The position numbers and the translations under genes are program-made. Below, piece after piece: positions 26,579 through 35,496 of a stretch of 64,000 nucleotides of DNA. The notes under the pieces were generated by a model. That model was given only the letters and a program-made list of their open reading frames with translations. It searched no databases and had not been told where the DNA came from. Each line of letters starts with the position of its first letter. The first letter of the stretch is position 1. The DNA comes from Bradyrhizobium sp. NAS96.2 (GTDB lineage Bacteria > Pseudomonadota > Alphaproteobacteria > Rhizobiales > Xanthobacteraceae), in contig NZ_LGHK01000100.1 of NCBI RefSeq assembly GCF_001908235.1, positions 59,238 to 123,237 on the forward strand, written 5' to 3'.

Positions 26579-29080
26579 GTGATCTGTTCCGTTCGCGCAG
26601 GCACATTGCGGTCGACGGCGCTGGCGACGAGCCTGGCGCTCGTTGTCGGCCTTGCCGCCATCACGCCCGACGCCCGGGCCGCCGAAGATGTTCCAACCGC
26701 AACGCCGGCGGCCCAGGACACGGCTTCCAAATCGAGTGCAGCGAAGCCTGCCGCGCCGAAGACTGCGGCTTCCAAGAGCGCCACTCCCAAGACCTCTACT
26801 TCGAAGCCGGCGGCTTCCAAGCCAGCCGCGACCAAGAGCAGCGAAGCCAAGAGCGGCGACACCAAGCACAGCACGGCCAAGACCGACGCTGCCAAGACGG
26901 TCGCATCCAAACCGGTCGCTTCCAAGTTCGGCACGGCCAAGACAGACGGAGCCAAGGCCGCCCCTCCCAAGCCTGAGGCGCACAAGACAACAGCTCCGAA
27001 GTCCACCGAACCGAGGACCACCACGTCCACGACGTCAAAGCACGCCTCGCCGGCGGCAACGGGTACTGTCTCGAGCAGGTCGGTGCCCGCCCCCGCACTG
27101 GTTCCGGCAACTCGCCAGCATGCCGCGCCTATCGCGCGCAAGCCGGTGCTGCCTGCGGCCGTGGCAGCGACATCGTCGACCTCGCAGTCGGACAAGGAAG
27201 CGCTCGCAAGCGTCGTCGAGCTGTTGCGCAAGCGCAGGCCCTCTGACGCAACCGAGGCCGAAGCCTCGATCTCCGATCCGGTCGCGCGCAAGCTTGCCGA
27301 ATGGCTGATCCTGCGCAGCGAGGACAATGGCGCTTCGGTCGAACGCTACCGCGCCTTCCTCGACGCCAATCCGAGCTGGCCCTCGCAGACCTTCCTGCGC
27401 CGCCGCATCGAGGCCTCGCTCTGGGACGACCATCGCGACGACTCCGCGGTCTGGGGCTGGTTCCAGAATGAATCGCCGGTCTCGGCCAAGGGCCGGCTCG
27501 CGCTCGCCAAGGTGATGGTCGGACGCGGCGACCGCGGCAATGCCGAGCGCCTGGTCCGCGAGGCCTGGCGCAATGACGGGATGAGCGAGGAGACCGAAAC
27601 CACCGCGCTCGAAATGTTCGGCTCGTTCCTGACCGCCGCCGACCACAAGGCGCGCATGGACACCATGCTCTACGGCACCGACAACGAGGCTGCCGGCATC
27701 CGCGAGGCCAAGCGGCTTGGCTCCGGCTACCTGGCGCTCGCCAAGGCGCGCATCGCAGCCAACCGCAAGGGCTCGAACCTGCGCGCGCTGCTCGAGGCCG
27801 TGCCGAGCGAACTGTCCGGCGACACCGGCTATCTGTTCGCCAAGATCCAGCTGCTCCGCCGCGAGGAGAAGTTCGCCGAAGCCGCTCGGCTGATGCTGAG
27901 CGCGCCGAAGGACGCCGCGCGGCTCTACAATGCCGACGAATGGTGGGTCGAGCGCCGCCTGCTGGCGCGCAAGATGATCGACGTCAACGAGTTTCGCACC
28001 GCCTATCTGATCGCGCGCGACGCAGCGCTGCCGGCCCGCGACATCTACAAGACCGAGCAGGAATTCACCTCGGGCTGGATCGCGCTGCGCTTCCTCAACG
28101 ATCCCGCCCTCGCCTCCCAGCACTTCGCGCGGATTGGCGTCGGCAGCGCCAACCCGACCGCGCTCGCGCGTGCCGGCTATTGGCAGGGCCGCGCCGCGGA
28201 AGCCGCCGGCCGCGGCCAAGAGGCACGCGCGGCCTATGCACGCGCGGCCGAGCAATCCACCAGCTATTACGGCCAACTCGCGCGCGCAAAACTCGGCCTG
28301 CCGCAGATCGAGCTGAACAGCGCGCCGCGCGGCCGCGGTGCCGATCGGCTGGAGATCGTGCGGGCGGTCGGGCTGCTCTACGAAATCGACGCGCGCGAGC
28401 TTGCGATCCCGATCTTCGGCGACATGGGCGACAACGGCGATCCGGAAGCGCTGGCCGGCCTCGGCGAGCTCACCGCACGCCATGGCGATGCCCGCGGCAT
28501 GCTGCTGATGGGCAAGTCCGCCCTCAACCGCGGACTGCCGTTCGATCACTATGCCTATCCGGTGAACGGCATCCCGTCGTTCCGCCAGGTCGGGCCGGAG
28601 GTCGAACAGAGCGTCGTCTACGCGATCGCGCGCCAGGAGAGCGCGTTCAATCCGGCGGTGGTGTCGCCGGCGCAGGCCTATGGTCTGATGCAGGTGACGC
28701 CGGACGCCGGACGCTATGTCTGCAAGCGGGCCGGCATCGGTTTCGACCTCAACCGGATGAAGACCGATCCGGTCTACAATGCGATGCTTGGCGCGGCCGA
28801 ACTCGGCGGCCTGCTCGAGGACTATCGCGGCTCCTACATCCTGACCTTCGCCGCCTACAATGCCGGCCGCGGCAGCGTGAAGAAGTGGATCGAGCGCTAC
28901 GGCGACCCGCGCGATCCCAAGGTCGACGCGGTCGACTGGGTCGAGCTGATTCCGTTCTCGGAGACGCGGAACTACGTCCAGCGCATCATGGAGAACCTGC
29001 AAGTCTACCGCGCCCGCTTCGGCGGCGGCACCAGACTGCAGATCGAGGCCGACCTGCACCGCGGCACCAGCGCGGAGTGA
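26579..29080 (+). CDS. Soluble lytic murein transglycosylase with Lys/Ala-rich linker
   Basis: 833 residues from GTG 26579, chosen because AGAGGA lies 5 nt upstream and it places a signal peptide at residues 1-35 (cleavage near 'ARAAED'). Residues ~37-200 are a low-complexity Lys/Ala/Ser/Thr/Pro linker with repeated 'SKPAA' and 'TKS'-like units. Then a superhelical alpha-solenoid as in Slt70, then the SLT domain with catalytic Glu near 687 ('ARQESAFNPAV'), 'YGLMQVTP' and 'AYNAGRGSVKKW'. It cleaves peptidoglycan glycan strands in the periplasm. The basic linker is unusual and might bind acidic cell-wall polymers. Confidence 0.92.
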   Translation: MICSVRAGTLRSTALATSLALVVGLAAITPDARAAEDVPTATPAAQDTASKSSAAKPAAPKTAASKSATPKTSTSKPAASKPAATKSSEAKSGDTKHSTAKTDAAKTVASKPVASKFGTAKTDGAKAAPPKPEAHKTTAPKSTEPRTTTSTTSKHASPAATGTVSSRSVPAPALVPATRQHAAPIARKPVLPAAVAATSSTSQSDKEALASVVELLRKRRPSDATEAEASISDPVARKLAEWLILRSEDNGASVERYRAFLDANPSWPSQTFLRRRIEASLWDDHRDDSAVWGWFQNESPVSAKGRLALAKVMVGRGDRGNAERLVREAWRNDGMSEETETTALEMFGSFLTAADHKARMDTMLYGTDNEAAGIREAKRLGSGYLALAKARIAANRKGSNLRALLEAVPSELSGDTGYLFAKIQLLRREEKFAEAARLMLSAPKDAARLYNADEWWVERRLLARKMIDVNEFRTAYLIARDAALPARDIYKTEQEFTSGWIALRFLNDPALASQHFARIGVGSANPTALARAGYWQGRAAEAAGRGQEARAAYARAAEQSTSYYGQLARAKLGLPQIELNSAPRGRGADRLEIVRAVGLLYEIDARELAIPIFGDMGDNGDPEALAGLGELTARHGDARGMLLMGKSALNRGLPFDHYAYPVNGIPSFRQVGPEVEQSVVYAIARQESAFNPAVVSPAQAYGLMQVTPDAGRYVCKRAGIGFDLNRMKTDPVYNAMLGAAELGGLLEDYRGSYILTFAAYNAGRGSVKKWIERYGDPRDPKVDAVDWVELIPFSETRNYVQRIMENLQVYRARFGGGTRLQIEADLHRGTSAE

Positions 29081-29085
29081 ACCCT

Positions 29086-29112
29086 CGCAAGGCGGTTTTC
29101 AACAGCCTTGCG
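29086..29112 (+). terminator. Hairpin after the transglycosylase gene
   Basis: CGCAAGGC (29086-29093) and GCCTTGCG (29105-29112), 8 bp perfect, 11-nt loop. No T-run follows, so it may only be an mRNA 3' stabiliser. Confidence 0.35.
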
Positions 29113-29330
29113 ACGGGCGGCCGTCAGGCTCACGAGAAACAATCCTAACCTATTGTTATAACTTATATTTCGTACGACCGCCCGAGTCCGCACCTCCAAA
29201 TCGGTGCGCTATATAGAGGCTCCGCGCCCGCTTCGGGGCGGCCGGCGGCTGAGGTGCCACCAAATGACCTTGTCGCAATCTGAATCTGCCGCTTGCGGCT
29301 CAGCGCCCACTCGGGCATATCGGCGCCATT

Positions 29331-29423
29331 GGAGAGGTGGCCGAGTGGCTGAAGGCAACGCTTTGCTAAAGCGTCATACGGTCTCAAGCTGTATCGAGGG
29401 TTCGAATCCCTCCCTCTCCGCCA
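29331..29423 (+). tRNA. tRNA-Ser (anticodon GCU)
   Basis: Acceptor arms GGAGAGG (29331-29337) and CCTCTCC (29413-29419), discriminator G and an encoded CCA (29421-29423). The anticodon loop TTGCTAA puts GCT at 29365-29367. A long variable arm (class II) precedes the T-arm GGGTTCGAATCCC. It reads AGC/AGU serine codons. Confidence 0.96.
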
Positions 29424-29621
29424 GCCCCACGACCGGCTGCCCAACGATGGTCCCCAGGTCTCTCCGCGGAGACATTCGGGCTTCGGCCTGCCCGGTGTGA
29501 ACCGGCAGTCACCTCCACGTGAACGAAACATCATTCCCGGCACCTCGAAGCGAGCGCGAAACAAACCGCGCCCAACCTCGCTGCATTGTTTTCTTCACCT
29601 GAACATTTCCGGGGTAAGGCC

Positions 29622-29903
29622 ATGCAGCACGACGATGGCATTCAATTCCAGGATCTCGACCAGGTTTTGCGTAACGCCCAGCTTCGTCGCTCCGCCGACT
29701 TGGGCCTCCTGTTACGGCAGCGCTTCGCATCCAAAGCAGGCAGGCTCGTCATCGCAACTTCGCTGGCCGGCATGGTTGCTGCGCTGGCGATCGTTGCTGC
29801 GCCGCGGCCGGTCTCGAGCGCTGCGCTTGGCAGCGAGTGGCAATGCAGCAAGACGGCGTTTGTCTTGACGACCTGTCGTCAAGCTGACCCTGCGCGCTCA
29901 TAG
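29622..29903 (+). CDS. Hypothetical small membrane protein
   Basis: 93 residues. A charged N-terminal half ('QFQDLDQVLRNAQLRRSADLG'), one membrane helix (about 43-62) and a tail with two cysteines. GGGGTAAGG precedes ATG 29622. Family not recognised. Confidence 0.55.
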   Translation: MQHDDGIQFQDLDQVLRNAQLRRSADLGLLLRQRFASKAGRLVIATSLAGMVAALAIVAAPRPVSSAALGSEWQCSKTAFVLTTCRQADPARS

Positions 29904-30259
29904 CAAGCGGCCTCATTCGTTCAGGCGACGTCGCTCGTTGCGCAGGCACTGCGTATGCTCGCAACGTCAATTGGCTGGTGAAACCATGTGCCCGGCAGCT
30001 CCATAGCTGGAGCGCCGACCCATTTCTTCCATTTTTGGTCCTACGGGCCGGCTGGGGCCGTTCGGTCTTTTCCCAGTCTCGAACGGCCTCATCTTTGAGT
30101 CCGTCTGGTGTAGCCGCGGCGAACTCAACGGGCGCGCGCGAGGGCCGACATGGAAGCGGCAGGCTTCCCCTCGGCAGGATTATTTGGCATCAAATGACCA
30201 GGAAGCCCGCACGAAGAATCCGCCGGCTAGCGAGATCGGGCTGAAGGCGAAGAACCAGG
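29904..30259. other. Intergenic region without a supported gene
   Basis: 356 bp. Short open frames exist but show no ribosome binding site or protein-like composition. No structured repeat was seen. Confidence 0.4.
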
Positions 30260-30940
30260 ATGGATGGCTCAAGCCGCGGTCTCAGGTCAGCGATCTGCTT
30301 CGCACTGGTTCTCGTTCTGCCGGCTGCGCAGACGCCGCCGACGGTGCATTCGCGGGACGAGTGGCGTGTGGTTGACAAGGAATGTCGCGATGTCTTGCCT
30401 GCGCAGGCAAAGATACGGGCATGCCTGAACCTGCTGAGCGATCGACGGCTCTCGACCGCCTATCTTGCGCCGATCAACGGCGAGATATCGAGCACGTTCC
30501 AGAGCTTGCGGGACTACGACAACGCCATAAAGTACAAAAAGATCGAAATCGAACGCGCGAACACCGCGGCGGAACAACCTTCTTCGTTGGGCGACGCACT
30601 TCCTGCAAGTCTTGGCGCGATGTCTCTGCGTTATTTGGAGCTCGGCTCACTCCAGTCGCTCAATCGCCTCACCAACTTCAACAGCCAGTCGGATGAAGCG
30701 CGCCGGGTCGCCACCGAGGAGCAAAACAACTACAATCTGGCGCTTTCGTACAACCCGATGAACTACAGGGCCTATCGATACCGGGCTGAAATTCACAGCC
30801 TGTTCTGCGACAGCGCGTCCGCCGCTCAAGACATGGAGGCCGCGGTCAGGTTTGCTGAACAAGCCGGCGATCAGGATGCCGCCCGCGACTACCAGCGCGT
30901 CACGCTCAGCGCCTGCATTCCGGCGTGGCGGAAAGACTAG
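30260..30940 (+). CDS. Secreted TPR-like hypothetical protein
   Basis: 226 residues. Signal-peptide-like N-terminus (about 1-24, 'AICFALVLVLPAAQT'), then alpha-helical sequence with TPR-like spacing ('FQSLRDYDNAIKYKKIEIERA', 'NNYNLALSYNPMNYRAYRYRAEIH', 'AAQDMEAAVRFAEQAGDQDAARDY'). Three or four cysteines (near 43, 55, 192, 219) might form disulfides. Likely periplasmic, protein-binding; specific role unknown. Confidence 0.65.
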   Translation: MDGSSRGLRSAICFALVLVLPAAQTPPTVHSRDEWRVVDKECRDVLPAQAKIRACLNLLSDRRLSTAYLAPINGEISSTFQSLRDYDNAIKYKKIEIERANTAAEQPSSLGDALPASLGAMSLRYLELGSLQSLNRLTNFNSQSDEARRVATEEQNNYNLALSYNPMNYRAYRYRAEIHSLFCDSASAAQDMEAAVRFAEQAGDQDAARDYQRVTLSACIPAWRKD

Positions 30941-31105
30941 TTTCGCGAGACCCGGCAGGCTGTCGCCACCCGGTGGCCCCCGCGCCAGACCGCCCCGACC
31001 GTATTGTTACGGACCCGCGACTGGCAGGCTATTTGCGATGCATCCGTGAATAGTTCGGCGCCGGCGGCTCTCGGTGTGCCGAACTCAGACATTCGGAGCA
31101 CGCAC

Positions 31106-31387
31106 ATGAACATGCACCATCGTTTTGAGACAGCTCGCGGACGCGACGGACGAGAGTCGACGGTCAGCAAGATGCTGTCCGATCTTGTCCTGGTCTGCCA
31201 GCAGATCGAAGCCGACATCGCGACCGAAGAAGCGCGCGCGGGGATTCGTGACCGGTCGGACGCCAGGTACCCGATCCTGGCAAGGTCGCTCAATGAGCGG
31301 TACGCCAATCTCAAGGGAACCATCGCCACGCTCGAGAAGCGTGTCACCGAGAGATCTCAGCACAGGCTGGTCACCGACGCAGCATAG
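31106..31387 (+). CDS. Hypothetical helical protein
   Basis: 93 residues, soluble, charged and mostly helical ('MLSDLVLVCQQIEADIATEEARAG', 'SLNERYANLKGTIATLEKRV'). CGGAGCA precedes ATG 31106. No motif recognised. Confidence 0.55.
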   Translation: MNMHHRFETARGRDGRESTVSKMLSDLVLVCQQIEADIATEEARAGIRDRSDARYPILARSLNERYANLKGTIATLEKRVTERSQHRLVTDAA

Positions 31388-31511
31388 CCGATCCCCTTGA
31401 CCAACGTCCGGCTCGACGGAGAAGGGATCCCTCCGTCTCCGCCAGCCGTGCTGAAATCAGTACCTGAGTCATGGAAACAAAGGGGCCGGCTGCAAGCAGC
31501 GCTGACCGACG

Positions 31512-31751
31512 TCAGCCGCTGCCGCGGGTCGATGGATCGAGATTCCTGTTCTCGCCCGGCGGGATCGGCCCGAAGCCTGGATACACGTAACGGTCCGGAG
31601 CGACGACCGGTTCAGTTGGACGGAGGATGAGATGCTGTCGCACGCGCCGGTGATGCGCAGTTGCGGCGTCGGCGGCCGCACCGCACAGGATCACGAGGGG
31701 TAGCGTCAAGGCCAGGGAAATACGTAGCGACATTCGTAAGGCAGCGCGCAT
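31512..31751 (-). CDS. Small secreted hypothetical protein
   Basis: 79 residues. Signal peptide (about 1-26, 'SLALTLPLVILCGAAADAA'), then a short basic mature part ending 'YPGFGPIPPGENRNLDPSTRG'. GGAG 8 nt upstream supports ATG 31751. Proteins of this look are common in Bradyrhizobium; function unknown. Confidence 0.6.
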   Translation of the reverse strand: MRAALRMSLRISLALTLPLVILCGAAADAATAHHRRVRQHLILRPTEPVVAPDRYVYPGFGPIPPGENRNLDPSTRGSG

Positions 31752-31858
31752 GGCGATCACTCCGTTTCAGCGAACAAGTGATCGCGGGCCGCAACGCTCT
31801 ATTCTGGCCTGGCCTTTCACGTGTGATCAAAACCATGAGATCAGCAGGGCACGACGGC

Positions 31859-32767
31859 CTATCGAGCCTCGCGCGCGGTGTTCAGCGGTCGGGGAAACGC
31901 CTGCGCGCAGGCGACACCGAGCAGCGCAAGGCCGCCGCCGATGACGTGGAATGACCTGACCGGCTCACCCAGCATCACGATCGCGGCCGCGGCGGTGAGC
32001 ACCGGCAGCAGGTTCATGAAGATCGCGCAGCGGTTCGGGCCGAGCTGGGCGACACCGCGGATCCAGAGGAACGGCAGCACCACCGAAGCCAGCGCGCCGG
32101 CATAGACGATCAGGGGCCACGTTTCAGCGTTGACCTGGCGCAGCGGCGCCGGCGTCGCGAGGTATGCGGGAAACATCACCGCCAGCGCGCACAGCGCCTG
32201 CATGTAGGTCGACTGCCATCCGGTGATCGGCAGATTCCAGCGCTTCAACAGCACGCCGTACAGCGCATAGACGATCGCGGCCAGCAGCATCAAGGCGTCG
32301 CCCGCATGCACGCCGTTGTGCAGCAGCGACGACAATTCGCCGCCGCTGACGAGATAGACAAGGCCCGCAAACGACAGCGGCGCACCGCAGATCATGCCAA
32401 GCGTCGGCTGCTCGCCGAGCAACGCGGCACTCAGCGCGACGGTCAATAGCGGCGTCAGCGCGGTGAAGACAGCCATGTTGGTCGCCGTCGTGGTCTCCGC
32501 CGCGAGATACGACAGGCTCTGGAACAGGCACATCGCAAGGAAGCCGAGGATCGCGAGCGGCCCGAGATGCGGCCAGATCGCGCGGCGATTGCGCCAGGCG
32601 GCGCGCGCCACGAACGGCGACATCAAGAGGACCGCGACCAGCAGGCGATAGAAGGTGATCGCCTGCGGACCGATCGTGTGCGCCGAGAGACGGGAGACGA
32701 TGACGTTGCCGGCCCACAGCACGATGGCAACGAAGGGATAGAGAAGTGCGACTTTCTGCTTGAGCAT
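31859..32767 (-). CDS. EamA/DMT-family transporter
   Basis: 302 residues, ten membrane helices in two EamA repeats ('ALLYPFVAIVLWAGNVIVSRL' first helix). ATG 32767 (MLKQKVALL) is the natural start. It is divergent from an AraC regulator. The 11-mer GCAACTACCTG found upstream of the other EamA gene also lies 32 bp upstream here. Substrate unknown. Confidence 0.87.
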   Translation of the reverse strand: MLKQKVALLYPFVAIVLWAGNVIVSRLSAHTIGPQAITFYRLLVAVLLMSPFVARAAWRNRRAIWPHLGPLAILGFLAMCLFQSLSYLAAETTTATNMAVFTALTPLLTVALSAALLGEQPTLGMICGAPLSFAGLVYLVSGGELSSLLHNGVHAGDALMLLAAIVYALYGVLLKRWNLPITGWQSTYMQALCALAVMFPAYLATPAPLRQVNAETWPLIVYAGALASVVLPFLWIRGVAQLGPNRCAIFMNLLPVLTAAAAIVMLGEPVRSFHVIGGGLALLGVACAQAFPRPLNTAREAR

Positions 32768-32798
32768 GATTTGGCAGCGCGTTGGTGAAGGAGCACCA

Positions 32799-32852
32799 GC
32801 AACTACCTGTCGCGCCAGCGTCCGTCTCACGCTAGAATGACCTCACCTAGCG
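32799..32852. promoter_or_regulatory. Candidate regulatory sites between EamA and AraC genes
   Basis: GCAACTACCTG at 32799-32809, shared with the other EamA promoter, and an inverted repeat CGCTAG (32830-32835) / CTAGCG (32847-32852) with an 11-nt spacer. Either could bind the divergent AraC protein. No experimental basis. Confidence 0.3.
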
Positions 32853-32876
32853 AGATTGGGACATGCAGATTAAGAC

Positions 32877-33650
32877 GTGTTGGACGAGCTGATCACACGG
32901 CACCTCGACTATCACGCCACGGCGCGACCGATGGCGGCGATGGAGATCGACTATCCGAGCGGCGCGTCGACCGGCCTGCATGCGCATCCGCGCGGGCAAC
33001 TGCTCTATGCGATCGAAGGCGTGATGATCGTGCGTTGCGCCGAGGGTACCTGGGTGGTGCCGCCCAATCGCGCGGTGTGGCTGGTCGCCGATCTCGCGCA
33101 CGAGGTCCGCATGTGCGGCGCGGTCAAGATCCGCACCGTGTTCGTCGATGCCGCCGCGGCGCCCGATCTGCCGCGGACCAGCTGCGTGTTCACGGTCTCA
33201 CCCTTGCTGCGCGAATTGTTCGTCGCCGCGATGCGCGTCCCGCTCGACTATGTGCCCGGGACCTCAGACGAGCGTCTGATGCACGTGCTGCTCGACCAGC
33301 TGCGCGAAGTCGACGTGCTGCCGCTGCATCTGCCGATGCCGCGCGACCAGCGGCTCGCACGGATCTGCGCGACACTGCTGGCCCGCCCGGACGATGCCTC
33401 GACCGCCGCGCAGTGGGCGCGGCGCCTGAAGCTGACGTCGAAGACGATCCACCGCCTGTTCGCCAGGGAAACCGGCATGACGTTCGGCGAGTGGCGTCAG
33501 CAGGCACGCCTGCTGTTCGCGCTCGAACGGCTTGCGCGCGGCGCGCGGGTGGTCGATGTCGCGCTCGATGCCGGCTATGCCAGCCAGAGCGCCTTCACCG
33601 CGATGTTCCGCAAGCATTTTGGCGCGACGCCCAGCGCGTTCTACCGATAG
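32877..33650 (+). CDS. AraC-family regulator with cupin domain
   Basis: 257 residues. N-terminal cupin ('TGLHAHPRGQLLYAIEGVMIV') and C-terminal double helix-turn-helix ('SKTIHRLFARETGMTFGEWRQQARLL', 'VALDAGYASQSAFTAMFRKHFG'). GTG 32877 is the only plausible in-frame start near the cupin; its ribosome binding site is weak. The divergent EamA exporter is the likely target. Confidence 0.88.
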   Translation: MLDELITRHLDYHATARPMAAMEIDYPSGASTGLHAHPRGQLLYAIEGVMIVRCAEGTWVVPPNRAVWLVADLAHEVRMCGAVKIRTVFVDAAAAPDLPRTSCVFTVSPLLRELFVAAMRVPLDYVPGTSDERLMHVLLDQLREVDVLPLHLPMPRDQRLARICATLLARPDDASTAAQWARRLKLTSKTIHRLFARETGMTFGEWRQQARLLFALERLARGARVVDVALDAGYASQSAFTAMFRKHFGATPSAFYR

Positions 33651-33711
33651 ACGGTCGTGCGAGATCGCCAGGACATGATGAGAAAAGGTTGAGCTGGAAC
33701 GGCGTCGGAAG

Positions 33712-33840
33712 TTCACCTCTCCCTTGGGAGAGGTCGATTTGCGCAGCAAATCGGGTGAGGCGTTACGGTCTATCGGGAGAGCAAGAGCCCTCACCCGGAT
33801 TGCTTCGCAATCCGACCTCTCCCCGATGGGGAGAGGTGAA
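33712..33840. repeat. Palindromic intergenic repeat, family C
   Basis: Outer arms TTCACCTCTCCC and GGGAGAGGTGAA-like, inner arms GATTTGC/GCAAATC and GGATTGC/GCAATCC, around 'GAGCAAGAGCCCTCACCC'. Elements with these ends are widespread in Bradyrhizobium and relatives. It lies between convergent araC-type and lysR-type genes. Confidence 0.75.
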
Positions 33841-33880
33841 CCGAGATCGCCAAGCCGATTCAATCAAAACTCATCCAGCT

Positions 33881-34783
33881 TTAGCGCTCCGCAGCCGCTG
33901 ACTGTGCCACTGGACCCAGAATCCACTCCCTGAACGCTGCGATTTTCGGAAGCCCCTGCCTGTTGTCAGGACAGACGAGATAATACGCGAACTCCTCCAG
34001 ATGCGCGGTCTCGAGCAGCTGGATCAGCTCGCCGTTCTCGATCTCGCGCGCGACCATCGCCGCCGGCAGCAGGCCCGCGCCCTGCCCGGTCAGCACGGCC
34101 TTCAGCAGCAGGCCGCTGTCGTCGAACGAGGGTCCACGCGGCGCGCGAACCTCCGCGATGCCGTTGGCCTGAAACCACAGGCTCCATCCCTTGCGATCGG
34201 CATCATGCACCTGCGGCCAGCCCGCGAGTTCGCCGGGAGATGCCGGCCGCCCGAGACGCGCGACCAGCGAAGGCGCTGCGACCGCCACCATCTCGACCGT
34301 GACGACGCGGTCGCTGCGCAGCCCCGGATAACGGCCAAGGCCATGGCGCACCGCGACGTCGATGCCGCTGCGCGAGAAATCGACCAGCGTGTTGCTGGTG
34401 ACGATCTGCAGATCGATCTCCGGATGCGCGTTCTGAAACGACGCCATGCGCGGCACCAGCCAGGCCGACGCAAAGAACGGCGTGACGCTGACCGTCAGCG
34501 TGCCGACGTCAACAGATGCAGCGACGCGGCGCGACGCCTCCGCGATCTGGCGGAATGCATTGCGGATCGACGGCAAATAGTCGCGTCCGGCGTCGGTGAG
34601 ATAGATGCCGCGCGGCACCCGCTCGAACAGCTTGACGCCCAGATGGGCCTCCAGCGTCTTGAGCATCTGGCTGACCGCACCCGGCGTCACGTACAGCTCC
34701 TCGGCCGCGAGCTTCACCGAGAGATGGCGGGCGGCGGATTCGAACGCCTTGAGCGCGTTCAGGGGCGGAAGCCTGTTCTCCAT
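33881..34783 (-). CDS. LysR-family regulator (GcvA-like)
   Basis: 300 residues. N-terminal winged helix ('LNALKAFESAARHLSVKLAAEELYVTPGAVSQ') followed by the periplasmic-binding-like effector domain. The opening resembles GcvA-type regulators. It is divergent from a thioesterase-MFS operon, with two matching palindromes in the gap, so it most likely controls that operon and itself. Inducer unknown. Confidence 0.9.
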   Translation of the reverse strand: MENRLPPLNALKAFESAARHLSVKLAAEELYVTPGAVSQMLKTLEAHLGVKLFERVPRGIYLTDAGRDYLPSIRNAFRQIAEASRRVAASVDVGTLTVSVTPFFASAWLVPRMASFQNAHPEIDLQIVTSNTLVDFSRSGIDVAVRHGLGRYPGLRSDRVVTVEMVAVAAPSLVARLGRPASPGELAGWPQVHDADRKGWSLWFQANGIAEVRAPRGPSFDDSGLLLKAVLTGQGAGLLPAAMVAREIENGELIQLLETAHLEEFAYYLVCPDNRQGLPKIAAFREWILGPVAQSAAAER

Positions 34784-34786
34784 GAT

Positions 34787-34802
34787 TTAGATTTTCTAAT
34801 CT
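34787..34802. promoter_or_regulatory. LysR operator, proximal site
   Basis: Overlapping symmetric sequence: TTAGA (34787-34791) / TCTAA (34795-34799) and AGATT / AATCT (34789-34802). It shares the half-site AGATT/AATCT with the perfect palindrome at 34905-34925 and abuts the lysR start. Confidence 0.5.
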
Positions 34803-34904
34803 TTATGGCGCAGCAAATCTGGTTTGCCAATCCGGCTATCGCGGCGCTTTATCAGCCTACATTAATGCTGGAAGCCGCGTCAACGCAGAGAAAGCCGAAC
34901 CAAT

Positions 34905-34925
34905 AAGATTAGATCATCTAATCTT
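34905..34925. promoter_or_regulatory. LysR operator, distal site
   Basis: Perfect 21-bp palindrome: arms AAGATTAGAT (34905-34914) and ATCTAATCTT (34916-34925) around one base. It lies 65 bp upstream of the thioesterase start, a usual place for LysR activation. Confidence 0.6.
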
Positions 34926-34989
34926 CATTTTCGACGTCCGCGGGCGGCTTTCAGCTCCTTGCTGAAGCCAGGACTGATGGAACCAAGAC

Positions 34990-35496
34990 ATGATTGAGGC
35001 CCCAAATAGACTCGCTCTGCACGAGGTCGGCGCGGACGGCCATCCCAGCCAACTTGTCGATCGCATCAACGCATCGCAAGCCGGCAGCCTGCCCGGCCTG
35101 CTGGACTTTCAATGGCTCGAAGCCCGACGCGGCCACATCAGCGGCCGCTTCGAGATCGCCGCAAAACACTTCTCGCCGCACGGGCTGTTGCATGGCGCAA
35201 GCATCGTCACCCTGGCGGACACCGCATGCGGGTTCGGCTGTCTCGCCTCCTTGCCGGACGGCGCCATCGGCTTCGCCACCGGCGAACTGAAGACAAATTT
35301 CATCGGCGCTGCGCGCGAAGGCGGCGTGAGCTGCGAGGCGCGCCTCGTTCATGCCGGCCGAACGACCCAGGTGTGGGACGCGGAGATCAAGAGCGAGGTG
35401 ACCGGCAAGACCATCGCGCTGTTTCGCTGCACGCAGATGCTGCTCTATCCGCCAGCCAATGCCGGCGACCGCGCGACGCAGGGAGAACGAACATGA
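34990..35496 (+). CDS. PaaI-family hotdog thioesterase
   Basis: 168 residues. Hotdog fold with 'HGLLHGASIVTLADTACGFGCLASL', the HGG-type region holding the active-site Asp/His, and 'GFATGELKTNFIGAARE'. Such enzymes hydrolyse aromatic or short acyl-CoA esters. Its stop overlaps the MFS start (ATGA), making a two-gene operon under a divergent LysR. Confidence 0.87.
   Translation: MIEAPNRLALHEVGADGHPSQLVDRINASQAGSLPGLLDFQWLEARRGHISGRFEIAAKHFSPHGLLHGASIVTLADTACGFGCLASLPDGAIGFATGELKTNFIGAAREGGVSCEARLVHAGRTTQVWDAEIKSEVTGKTIALFRCTQMLLYPPANAGDRATQGERT

Noticed and set aside
27035..29059. 674-residue reverse-strand open frame
   Set aside because: It is antisense to the lytic transglycosylase; no domain.
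29163..29564. 133-residue reverse-strand open frame across tRNA-Ser
   Set aside because: It is antisense to the tRNA. The 'RDSNPRYSLRPYDALAKRCLQPLGHLS' type sequence is a well-known false protein from tRNA-Ser.
29978..30244. 88-residue forward open frame
   Set aside because: No ribosome binding site and no protein-like composition.
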